Assembly: GCA_022497145.1 (NCBI GenBank) | Contig: MU385941.1 | Coordinates: forward strand, 1 to 64,000 | Reading direction: 5' to 3' | DNA: 64,000 nucleotides | DNA from: Rostrohypoxylon terebratum | Lineage: Eukaryota; Ascomycota; Sordariomycetes; Xylariales; Hypoxylaceae | In this document: piece by piece, positions 34,235 through 45,832 of the stretch | Layout of the letters: the number at the start of each line of letters is the position of its first letter | How positions within the stretch are numbered: position 1 is the stretch's first letter | Made by a program: the position numbers and the translations under genes | Notes under the pieces: model-generated | What the model was told of the DNA's origin: nothing | The model's input: the letters and a program-made list of their open reading frames with translations, nothing else | Databases searched by the model: none

Positions 34235-34340
34235 TAGGTACCTTGAGGCTTAGTTAGGTACCAGTAACGGGCAGTAACCAGTAACCATGTAGGTATACTA
34301 GGTAGGTACTGCCTTACCAGCTACCTACTACCTACCTACT
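34235..34340. repeat. Cluster of TAGGTACC / TACCTACC words
   Basis: Dense TAGGTACC, GTAGGTAT, TAGGTAGGTA and CTACCTACTACCTACC words, like those at 4979-5080. Confidence 0.65.
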
Positions 34341-37300
34341 TTCCAATTCTCATTGGAACATTGAAACTATCAATCAGTTGCAGCTGCTAGTTGCAAAGGA
34401 AGGGGGGGCCGTCGCGGCTTGCAAGGACAAGTGCGCGGCAGCCCATTGGATCCAACTGACTGAAATTAGATTTGCACTGTGCTCGGAGCATTAATTGGCC
34501 TATTCTTCAGGGTATACCTCAGGGTATAGATGCGAGCATAGGCCAGCCCTAGAACCCCATAACCCTGTAATTCCATACAGTACAATAATACAGAGTATTA
34601 ACACAAATTTCACTACCGTGCATGTAAAGAGTATTTATCGAAACCCGTCATAAAAAAAAATGTGCTATGGTGCACGGGGCAACGAGGGAAGCTAAAACGG
34701 GAAGCTACTAATTAGTAAGTAGAAACATCATCGTCATCAACCATGAAAATCTACCTTGGTATCTAGCACCATCTGCTGCAAACAACAAAGACGATGTAAA
34801 CGCGTTCGATTCAAGGATCTGACAGAATCTTGGAATCATGAGCTCACACATGAGTTACATGCGCATACATCTCATAATCTCATAAATACCCATGTTTAAG
34901 CTTCAAGCTCGCCAGATCCCTTAACTTAACCTTAAATTAAGTTAGGTTTGTTTTCTTTCTTCGACCTTTCCTCGATCTGCCACTTGACCTACTAGGTACG
35001 TACAGGTTAGGACCGTTAGGTAGGCAGTTGTTACTTGTCACTCATATTAGATAATCGAATAGGTCAATTTACATTCAAGGTTTGTAGCCTGATAACCTCA
35101 ACCTCTGGAAACCCATTTCACCTTCACACCTTTACACCTTCATACTATGACATATTATAGTACCTGTCATAATGATATTGAACCAAGTCAACACCAACTT
35201 ATTAGTCAACGCTCTTGAGTGTGTTTAATCATCGCTTTGATGGGTCCTAATCACGGGGCACAAGGCTGTCGGCAACAGAAACAGAAGCCTCGTGAGCATT
35301 CTCATCACACCCTCTTTCTCAACCGCTCCGCTTTTCAATACACAAGACATCAAGTGACCTATCTTGCCATCCCACATATTAAATCAATGCAGAATGTCTG
35401 TTTTTTTTTCACCACAGCACGACCACCAGTTTGCTACTGCAGCTGCTAGTGCTACTGCTATTTCAAGTCAACTAAGTAGCCCCAGAGTCTCTATCCCACC
35501 TCATGCAAGCGTGGGAATCTATGGGATCGCCTAGCCTTCATACCTCCAATTGCCGGCCAGGGCACATACGAGGTTATTTTGTCGCATAACCATCGAATCC
35601 GGGTCTCGTACCCCGTTCGTAAGAAGGAGGGAGGGGTAGTGGAGCTTTGCTATGAGTCGTCGGCCTCTGTACAGCTGTAGTGGCCATACAGATTCGCTGA
35701 ACGACGTGAAACATGCATGCATAGCGTCTCGATCATACAGACTCCAAAAACGTTGACCCAGGTGAGTGAACAATGAGTAACCTCGATACCATATTAGCCC
35801 TTATCCGCAGGGGTGCGGAATTGAGATTTTCTCATGGATCTTCTTCATTCGAGCTGCGTGCCACGCTTCATTTCATCATAGCCTTCATTAGACCTAGACG
35901 TAAAATCTTTCGCCTAACCCTACCCCATTTCACTTATACTTCTTGGAACTCTGAAATACGATGGTCCCTCCTTTTACGTATCCCCAACTTCACTTACATT
36001 TCTCCTAATTTTTTTCGGAATTTTTGTTCCATTTTTGCGCCCCTATTTTACGTCTAAGCACCGGTCTTGCCGGCGGTCCCCTCGAAGATCCTCGAATTTC
36101 TACTACTACTAGAATAATTCCAGAAATACCAATCGGATCCGATCAGCGTCACAGCCCAACCTTTGGAACATTTCGTTTCTGTTAGTCCCGGCAAATGACG
36201 GATCTGACACCATATGGTGGTGTATCTGGTGATGAAATGTGCCTAATGCACCCATCTCATGTAAATCACGAGCACTTTGCATTGGCAGGCCCGCTGATCT
36301 AGGTACCTACCTAACGCGAGAAGCGCAACATGCAGCGGATGTCACCATGCTGCAAGTTCTCTAATCTGCAATCCTACAATAGGATAGCCTCTCCCCGCGT
36401 CCGTTAATGAGAAGGGATATTATTTCGGTCCAACATCATGCGGCAGCGATGCCCAATCTTACCTATCGAGCCGCATCGCCTTTTGTTTGCTCAAATAGAC
36501 GACAGACGCTTATATTTTTCTTTGCTTGTTTAAAGGGATCACGACAAGCAAATTTTTGAGCGTCCCTATTTTCCACCGTCTACCGATAGACATACTAGTA
36601 CACGAGATTCCTAGGACCTAGGTTCCTCGGCCTATCAAATTTCTCAGCCTAATAACTGTCTGTGCGTTCCAACGCTCCCAGTTCCAGGGTCCGGCTCTGA
36701 GATCAGATCGCAATGTGGTCCCAACCTCCCCGTCGAACCCCTAGGGATTCGAAATGATCGTTCGTCGCAACCAGCAAATCAGGAGCCGCCCTGAATCTGT
36801 TTCGAGAAAACCGAGGCAAATTCGTCTGGGACCTAGAATCTTGGCGTATTCTGGAACTCATCTTCGTCCAATATTTAGAACCTTCAATTACGTATTATAT
36901 TTTCCCCTTTTCACCAGGTCTGCGTCATTTCCTTTCTTATCCATAATTACCGTTTTGTTCTCTGGTTCGTTCTCCAGCGTCACATCGATGACGTTCATGG
37001 TTCGCGAGAGCTTGTTGGTTAACTATAGGTAATTACACCACGCCCGCTGATATGAGTTAACCTGGTTCCTGTATCTACATACGAGCAGGACCAGCCACGA
37101 AGAACCACCCTTGCCGGCTCCAACAGATGGGATTTAATCAACCTGCTCCGCCCTGTCCGCCCCAGTTCCATTTATCATACGGAAATAATAAGTAGCTAGG
37201 ATCATTGGTGACCATACTAGTGTAGTAGAATGAACAAAATGGCTGATTGTTGCGGAGGCAACCCAGGTGACGACCATTAACTGTCTGATCCAATGCTCAT

Positions 37301-40300
37301 GTCTGCTGTCGAGTTCAACACTGACATAACATTTTCTTCCCGGATAAAGATGTTTCATTTTCTCTTTACATAGTATTGAGGCATAAAATGCCTTGCCGGA
37401 CCACCCCTGGGTGACCTCGATACGCGGAACAAGTTCGAGGTGTTGATTGAAACCTTGAATGTTTAGGTGATCACATAAATGATTCCCACAATCCCGGTTG
37501 CCAATACGATTAGCTCCAGCAAGGGTCAAGATGTCAATTTGGGGAGTTATGCTTCCTAGTGTAGTCTCGCACTAAGCTTTTTGTCTCGGGAGCTGGCATC
37601 GTGAAAGTAACCTTGGACTAGTCATCCAATCGGCAACCTCCCCTGTCTACACTTTTCCCCTCTTGTTTATGCTAGGTGAGGCGAGGAACTATGCTGCATA
37701 ATATCAACTTCATCTTTCAAATCATTGTTACAACCCTCAACCGAGCTCCGTTGGTCATACCCTGTACATCATCGTCACCATAGTTATGATCTCGGTTCAA
37801 TCTTTCCCGCGAGAGCAAAACACAAACAACAGTTGGGTTATTATGTGCTTCCAAGGACTTTTGCCAAGGCAATATATCGTTTCTTACTTACTATATCATA
37901 GACCATCGGTGACGTGCCTGGTTGGTAAGCAGGTTCGTCAAGCTGAGACCCCTTTCCTCGCATGAGGTAGCGATATCAACACTAATGGCCTCTCATTCAA
38001 GTCACTCGGTAGAAATGGGATACTCCGTTAGAATAAGGCAAGTTAAGAAATCTACACTGTGTCATCGACTAGCTAGATAGTAGCTTTCCCATGACCCGGA
38101 CGCCTATGTATTCATTATATTACTGCGAGCAGATACTACCCAACAGCTCATCAAGTGCTTATCTACTATATTCTGATACCACATGTCTTCTTATTTACTA
38201 ATTTCCACATTTCTCCCCAGCTTTTTCTAGACGACGTCCTACTAGTACATAGTAGGTACCTACCTACGCAAGGGGCAGTATGCGTGCTTTAATGCAGGCG
38301 ACCGCTGCAGCTGAGACTGCATGCCGGTTACCGAGCGCCAGAATGTGGCCCCTTTTACTGACTCCACAAACCCCGGATAGAAGCTGGAGAATTACCCAAG
38401 CACATAAATGTCGTACAAATCACTCGCATCTGCCACAAGTATTGGGTCTTCGAGAGGAACTCATATGTACGCCTTACCTACGTACGATCGAGCTAATAGA
38501 TCCAATGTGCACCTTGTATACTTTACATGTATTAACCTACGCTGTAGAGTACTTATAAATATCAATAATTTGATACTTTCCAAGTCAGGCATCTCGGGGC
38601 TTTTTGAAATCCGCCACAATTAAATGTTACTCTTTAATAAGTTGGACGTCGTACAAGCCCAATTGTCCACCTCCGGGTCATCGAGATCGGCTTCATTCTA
38701 CGAATTAGTGTAGTAGAACTCCCAGTAGCATTACACTTTGCCACCAGCACGGGGAGTGACTGAGCTATGCCTCTGCAAACGTGGAAACTATAGGGGGCGA
38801 ATCCAATATTTGCGTATAGTACCTCGCTGGTAGCGCGGCCGACAAACCTTTCCAAGACATCCAATGTCCGCATACCATGATTAGGCAGGTAGTCAAAACG
38901 AATGAACAAACACCTGTGGCGGCATACCGCCAAAGTAGAACGGCGCGTAGCCACCGGTATAAAAGGCTACAAGACTGTCTGAGATGGAGGATCAAGTCAA
39001 TCAAGATTAATTAAAAGTCTCCAGGCTTAGATCGAATGACAAATACTAAGACTTCGTCTGATATAAGAAAACTCCACAGGTAGATACTCATTTAGAAAGA
39101 CTAGTATTCTATCATTGCCAAATAGAAAATACGTCACCAATGCTACCTACCTAGTAGGTATCTACCATCTATGGAATCCTGTGAAGCATACCTAGTCAGA
39201 GTATGTTTGTATAGGTAAGTACCTACCGAGTATCTTCCAATAGGCCGCATTCACTCATGTCGTGGTGAATCCGTGACGGCCTTTTTCTATGCACGGAAAG
39301 CCCTGGCAGGATCTGAAAAGGCATCTTGCATCCGCCTTTCGTGGCACAGGCGCTTCAGGCATGATGCCTAAAGTACGATATGTATCCGAGTAATTTGTGC
39401 GTGCCACGGATTTCTATCCCGAACCATCGCTAACAGGAGCCATAAATTGTCGTGTCTTACCAATCCCAAACTCCACATGCTTGGTGGTCCAAGGTGATAT
39501 TCAGGACGCCACGTTTAAGCATACGAGCTTCTACTAGTTGCAATTATTGATGACAAGTATTGGCTTGTGTAATCGATGTCCTACATCGTTATCTTAAAAC
39601 AAGGTTAACTACGAATATTCGCCGACTATCAACGATTTTCCACGCTACTAGATTGAGGCCGCTTGAGAACCACTGATATCTCCTATAAAAAATCCGTTTC
39701 TCAGAATGACTACCTAATAGCCAATCACTTAATATAAAAGTCTGGGGCCATTGTCTAGGCATATTTTCAAGTTCATTTTTGAAATGACTAAGCCAATCCT
39801 TTGTATTGATATCTTGGATGCCCCAACTCCCATCGCCTCCCTCGCCGAGAAAGAGATTCCAGAGATTTCCGCCTGTCCCGCATTCTTTCTCTCCTAAGAG
39901 CTGCTGCCACTGAACGCCGCTCGCAAGATACAACATGAAGCTACAACCACTCTTAGTATCTCTTGAGCCTTGAAATTTGACGCGGCGGGAACCGATCCCT
40001 TGTTCGTGGCGCTCTTGGCCGCGTTGGCGCCGACGAATGCGTTACCTTCGAGACTTCTAGTCGGCGTAACAAGATTCACAGCTCGACGGATTCTGGATAT
40101 GCCTCATTTGACGTTATAGTGGCCGACATACGGGGACCTTTGTAGGGACAAGTCGCAATATCTACCTGACAATCGGCGAGATACTCTGTCAAATGATCAT
40201 AAAATTACCATTTTTTCTAAGTAGGTTAGCTTCCGGCATGTTGTGCCTATATTCAGCTCAGACGATAAATTTTCTAGGATATGCCGCTGATATCTTCCAA

Positions 40301-40848
40301 GATACTATCCCTTACCCCTTATTAACCTGCCTTCTGGATGTTTTGTATATCAGCGAAATGGAACCTTCATCTAGAAACAACATTTTTTTTCTCTCCGTAC
40401 GAGCGCACCCATACCAACAAGGTATACAACGAACATCCGTTTATGGGGCGCAAAAGAGGCTTAAGAGAAAGTAGGAGTTCTGCAGCTGTAGGCTACGAAA
40501 ATTCTTCATGAAGGCCGAGATACCTGAGACCTGGAACAGTTGACACCACTACTAGGCACTTGCGTAAAGAAATGAGATTGGGTGCCTATCTGCACCTAAC
40601 CAATCCTCATCTTATTACCTATTTTAATTTGGGATATCCGGGTGGTATATTCTACGGGTTACCGCCGTTTATTCATACTACCTTTCAGCTATTACATAGT
40701 CTTGACTGGTTGTGTCCACATAGAAGCTTTTAAAACCATTTGCAAAACGACCATCTTACTGCTTATAGATCAAAGTTTAGGTTTATAGTTTACTTATAAT
40801 ACACTATTCTTACTAGATAAAAGTGCCAACTTCAGTCAACATAGACTT

Positions 40849-41464
40849 TCAAATAGTAACAAGAGCTACTAATATAATAGCGATGGCATATAGAGGCACT
40901 CGGGCACCACAAGTACGCTCTCCTGCAATATTTGTTGATGGTATTGGACTGAGAGCTGTCTCGACTGGCATCGTCAACGATGGGGTTGACGTCACAGTCT
41001 GGGTGATGGTAGCATTCACCGAAGCCGGTGAGGTCGCATTGCCAGTGACTGAGGCGCACAAGTGAGTTAGTAGAACTCCCTAGGGTCACATCGTATCCCC
41101 CCTTCATCTCTCCTGGAGGCTGTTTTCACTTACAGATTTTATTGGATGCTCCTAAATCACAATACGATGAAAAGACGTCTAGAGCTTGGGTGGCTGCATT
41201 TGTAGGGCCGGTCGAGCATCGGGACGCCACGGCAGAGTTGATGATGCTCTTCATCTTAGACGAGCTGGCCGTACAAAAGCAAGAATATGATGTCGTTTTC
41301 TTGTTGTCGCCACAGCCGGACACCATATCTCGGACGATGAAGCTCAATGGCTTCTCTGCACAACTGGGGAGAGCAGAATAAGCTGAAAGCGTGTTGATGA
41401 AGTATTTCTGCCCCGCGCCAAGTGTGGCGAAGACGACAAGGAGCACGGAAAATAGAGGCTGCAT
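40849..41464 (-). CDS. Secreted CFEM-like cysteine-rich protein, probable GPI anchor, 2 exons
   Basis: Exons 41464-41134 and 41048-40849 join in frame to 176 residues. The signal peptide is MQPLFSVLLVVFATLGAG. The mature part has LPSCAEKPLSFIVRDMVSGC, then GDNKKTTSYSCFCTASSSKM, a later VASRC and SSYCDLG. This six-cysteine layout resembles the CFEM / CFEM-like fungal surface proteins, although classical CFEM has eight cysteines. A Thr/Ser/Val-rich stalk (TITQTVTSTPSLTMP) leads to a C-terminal hydrophobic segment (LYAIAIILVALVTI), the form of a GPI-anchor signal. The intron has a GTAAGT donor, a CTACTAAC branch and a CAG acceptor. Likely at the cell wall or plasma membrane; possible roles (heme or iron capture, adhesion) are inference only. 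Confidence 0.78.
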
Positions 41465-42039
41465 CGTGTTGGATGGTTGCGTTGTCGCGAAAGCTGTCGG
41501 GTATGAATACCGTTACACATTATTATTGAAGAAGAGGCTGATGGCGGAAATATATCTATTGTGGCAATTGATAGGACTTCGACAATAGGCTAATCGATTG
41601 AAGTCCTACGGATATCAATTTCACGTATAAGAACATTTTTGGAGAATGCCGATAGAGCTTCATCTTGGATCAACCTATCAATTGGGAATGTGCAATTATA
41701 GTGTGAGGATCGACCGGTGAGATCCAGGGGGTAGGCAGGGCTGAGGTTGTCGAAATAGTAACGCTGCGGATCAAGGATCTTATGTAATAAGGTGACCAAT
41801 CACTTTATGGATTTAGCTCATGCAGGGGCTCAACACCGACGCTGAAAAGGTCTGTCCTAGGAACTTAAATTAGGTATCGTTGCCCTTGTGAGAAACGGTC
41901 AAGCCGATTCATGGGGTCCGACGATTGAGGATTGTTAATAAGTGTGGGGACTATAATTCGCATATATGAATAGAGATACAATATAGCCTGTCCCCCAAAA
42001 ACAGAGGGGTAAACGAAGCCGAGCGATCACATTGAGACC
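41465..42039. other. Divergent intergenic region
   Basis: 575 bp between the starts of the CFEM-like gene and the orphan membrane gene; promoters expected. Nothing specific seen. Confidence 0.5.
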
Positions 42040-43366
42040 ATGTCCCAAGCCAGACCCCTATTGCGTAGAATTCGAACTTCGTTCTCTGCTCTCGACAATC
42101 TTGACAATGGCTTTCCTTCGACACGGACTCTTTTGGTTTCGCTCATGAGTTTCATTCTCTGTTTGATGCTCGGTACCGTGGCTGCAGTAAATAAGCAGTC
42201 GCCAGATATTCAGATCATAGTTTCAAGCATATTAGTCGCTCTGGTCGTGCTCTTCTGCGTCCTAGATGTGCGAAATTATCAGCAGAAACGGAATGTATCT
42301 GGAGGCAAGAATGTTAAATATGCAAAAAATTTAGGAAATACCGTCGCCACATCGATAGTCACGCTGATTGCCATCCCTCTGCTATACTTGTATTCTTGGT
42401 ATCCTGGTCTAAACCAAGACGTCATCACAACCACGAAGGATACTGTGGTATGACCATCGCCTGCCCTCTTAGTTGGCATTAAATGCCATGGCTGATCTTG
42501 TCACTTGGTATAGGACCATGCGTATTTTCCATCCATAACACTCCTCCAACGTCGGGATTGGACTTCTCAAGGGATACTCGACGTCTCTCGAGCTCCGCCT
42601 AAATGCTTCATCGGCTGGGCAGATCCGAATGCACAGAATTGCGAGCTAAGCAAGTCTCAGAACCAATCCTGCCGTTGCGAAGATCGCTGGGAGAAGAGTA
42701 TCCGGGATTTTGAATGGCAAGGAGCCCAATATCGGACACTAACATTGGTCTCATCAGAGGCCCTTTTGTGCACTGTGCCCACCAAGCTCATGCTGGCGCA
42801 AGCTTTTCTGTGGTGTACGATAACATATCGAGTATCTTGTTAATGAACAAATGCTAACAAGTTTTAGATGACTTTAGCAAGGTTCTTAACGACTCTTCGC
42901 GTCTGTTATCACCTAGTCTATCAATTGCTGTGTACGATCCTACACTTTCGCTCCGTGAAGCATTGGAGAATGATTATACGAGACCGATCCTCGTCAACGC
43001 GAATGGAATGGTCGCAGTAAATCTTGGTCTGAACTATAGACAGACCCGTGGGAGGGCTCCGGCATACGATTACGACGTCTCATTGTCGACGATTCCAGCT
43101 GCAGATATGCTCTGTGATGTAGGATCTGACACAACACCAGCCACGGAACCTTGCTTCTTATCTCTGTGGCTTCAATTCCCGACGTTCGAACGTCAGGTTT
43201 CTACTCAAGGATATGCGATGGGATGGCCGGTAGGTGATGATGAACTAATATAGATTGATGCCTCATGTTAATGAATTGTTAGGACGTTGTTGCTTCTGCC
43301 GGATCCTGGCTATCGTTGTTCCAGATCATAAGTTGGATACTCTCTGGACTCGCTCTAAACCCGTAG
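42040..43366 (+). CDS. Orphan fungal membrane protein, 4 exons
   Basis: Exons 42040-42447, 42514-42814, 42868-43229 and 43283-43366 join in frame to 384 residues. Three N-terminal helices are visible: TLLVSLMSFILCLMLGTVAA, IIVSSILVALVVLFCVLDV and TSIVTLIAIPLLYLYSW. A large presumably extracytoplasmic region follows, with paired cysteines (KCFIGW, NCELS, SCRCED, LLCTV, MLCDV, EPCFLS). The C-terminus has one helix (SWLSLFQIISWILSGLAL). Branch sites TGCTAAC and acceptors TTTTAG/TTAG support the introns. I do not recognise the family. The layout (helices, Cys-rich loop, final helix) suggests a surface protein. The gene is intact. Confidence 0.7.
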
Positions 43367-44795
43367 AGTTCTAGGTTCACATACTAGTTCATCAATGGTA
43401 AATCGATTGTTTCGAAAGATGCGCATTCATTGTGGAGGTGAAGAGAAGAGACTTCAAGGTTTGGAAGAAGACTGGAACGGACATCAACCTTTAACCTTGA
43501 AATGCTTGAACCCCACCTTGAAAGCTGATGCTAGTATCTATGTACCTTTTTGTGCTTGCATAATGCATGTTCAAGGTTTCAAGCTTCAAACTCATTGGAC
43601 ACTCACTGGACAGTTAGCGAGATGGAGTGGCGGTGCGAATGCAAGCCACATCCCCTTTCAGCTGCTCGGTTCCCACATTGACGTCGATCCCGCTGTCCGA
43701 GGAGATCACAGCTAATCTCTGATTTCAACGTCAGAAGTCTACCTTTTGTATGCCATCGTTTCTCAACAACTCTTCAATATGTCGCTTGAGGTCACCTAAA
43801 GCTCACAGACTCTATTTGATGCTTTCTCTTATTGTGTTATGAGACGTTAAAACCACTAAATGTGCAGCAGCATGTATGCTGCCGTCGCCCTCGAACATTA
43901 TGTCGCCATCCTCCTGACTAACGCTGGGACTATGGTAAGTGATTAACTCCCTAACTAGCCAAACATTGGCCTTCTTCTGGTTGAAACTCCCCAGAATGAT
44001 GTAGGTATGTCACTATATCAACATGCTGCCCATCAAACCCCTTCATCTCTCGCGTCTGACCAACGTAGCACGCCTCTGATATCATCTCCTTCATTCTGTT
44101 CATCGAGACAACTCTGTTTCTCCTCAGGCGGCTGATTGATACAGCCGAGGATTTGCCGTCAAACATTAATCACTAACCGCATCCGGATTAGCGTTCAATG
44201 AAAAAAAAAACTACTTCGCTGGGGGTCTGCTAGTATGGAATGGACATTGGATAGCACCAAGTAGGTGCTGCGAAGCACAAGGCGGGGTCTTTACAGGTGT
44301 CCCGGACCTTCTGGAAGCAAAGGTTTGCGCTTGCCTTCAGCGCTATGTTCAGCAACTTACGAACACAGTCTAACCTAGACGGCCTAGACGGCCTAGACAA
44401 ACAAGCAGTTACAGCCTGTATCTGGCCACTGTGCCTACCTAAGGGACTGTGTCTACCGTGTCTACTGTAGCTACTGTAGCAGCAGTTGCCTACGCTGTAC
44501 AGCCCTGGCGCCTTCCTACCCCAACCCGCCCAGTCCGCCCACGCCCAGCCTGCCTTCCCCAAACTGCAACACCCGCGCGCCGCCTCTTGATTTTCTAACG
44601 CCTCCGAACCCGAACGCTGGAATAAAATCAAAACACAAACACCACATCCCGAAAACAATTTTCACCAACAGACCACTCACGACGCGCAATTTTATTATTT
44701 CGCAACGAACCCGATTTAATAATCCCTCTTCGTAACCAACCGAATCCGGTCACAATATTTTCCAAATATCGACTTCTCGCGCATCGATATAAACA
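43367..44795. other. Intergenic, no gene seen
   Basis: About 1.4 kb. Short GCCTAGAC and CTACTGTAG-type repeats occur near 44376-44490. The right end is the promoter of the H2A.Z gene. Confidence 0.6.
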
Positions 44796-45832
44796 ATGGC
44801 TGGTGGAAAAGGCAAATCAGCCGGCGGCAAGAGCTCAGGTGGAAAGACTTCGGCTGCCGAGGGTCCCAAAAAGCAACAGAGCCATTCTGCCCGCGCCGGT
44901 CTTCAAGTAAGTCAAAATGGTTATTTTTTTAGTATTTTGCTATTTATTACACGATGCATTACAATCATTTTCAATTTTTGCCGGATTATTGGGACATATC
45001 CACCTCTTCTCGTCGACATGCATCAATATCGTACCCCTCGATCCGCAGAATGACGCGCACCTTTTTTCACAACAATTCAACACGTACGACGACCACCAGA
45101 TCATCTCGAGCTATAATCCCCGTACCGAATACGAATTTCGACCGTGAACCGAGTTGCAGCAACTGAATAGATACCGTTCGATATCGTCCTTTGAAAACCT
45201 CACCTTTTTTTTCACATCACGCCTCCCGAAAATTGTCTAGGAATATAGCAATGGAACGCGACGATGTCAACACACTTGTCCCCATGACTCGATGCAATGT
45301 TAATTCGATTTTCTATATTTCGATGCTGGAAAAAATATTTGATAGATTTCCGATATTATACACGTTGCAGAATTCTGCTAACATCCATACTACTTTATAG
45401 TTCCCTTGCGGTCGTGTCAAACGTTTCCTGAAGCAGAACACCCAGAACAAGATGCGCGTTGGCGCCAAGGCTGCCGTCTACGTTACCGCCGTTCTTGAGT
45501 ACCTTACTGCCGAGGTTCTCGAGCTCGCAGGAGTGAGTCATGCATTCTCTTTGTCTGCCTTGATACCATATTGCCACCATGACTTGTCCATTCTCGATGC
45601 TTATTCCTTATACATGATCACTGACACTAACATTTCTGCCTAGAACGCTGCCAAGGATCTTAAGGTCAAGCGTATCACTCCTCGCCATCTTCAACTTGCC
45701 ATCCGCGGTGACGAAGAACTGGATACTCTGATTCGCGCAACCATTGCCTTTGGTGGTGTCCTGCCCCACATCAACCGCGCCCTACTACTCAAGGTCGAGC
45801 AGAAGAAGAAGAACAAGGCAATTGAGGCATAA
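44796..45832 (+). CDS. HTZ1: Histone H2A.Z variant, 3 exons
   Basis: Exons 44796-44906, 45401-45532 and 45644-45832 join in frame to 143 residues. The Gly/Lys/Ser-rich tail MAGGKGKSAGGKSSGGKTSA is acetylatable. The fold starts at SHSARAGLQFPCGRVKRFLK and continues YVTAVLEYLTAEVLELAG, ITPRHLQLAIRGDEELDTL and FGGVLPHINRALLL. GGVLPHIN, the longer tail and the absence of the canonical SQE end mark H2A.Z rather than canonical H2A. It replaces H2A in promoter-flanking nucleosomes, loaded by SWR1-type remodellers. Intron 1 is 494 nt, very long beside the 50-70 nt norm here; intron 2 is 111 nt. Confidence 0.97.

Larger units (their letters stand above)
31954..40848. other. Long (8.9 kb) region without a supported gene
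   Basis: The largest gap in the window. It begins with the CT/GA-rich leader region of the PIN4-like gene and continues with simple repeats (33711-33762, 34190-34230), TAGGTACC clusters and AT-rich sequence. Open frames of 60-131 codons occur at 33462-33824, 37134-37529, 38634-39004 and 39589-40079 but show no splice-consistent extension or recognisable domain. A lncRNA or decayed transposons could lie here; I cannot support either. Confidence 0.5.

Noticed and set aside
37134..37529. 131-codon minus-strand frame
   Set aside because: Starts at a non-ATG or weak site, no domain, no homologous-looking block, no splice-consistent neighbours.
44917..45166. Overlapping open frames inside the H2A.Z first intron
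   Set aside because: Low-complexity AT-rich translation; the strong GTAAGT donor and TATAG acceptor around it show it is intronic.
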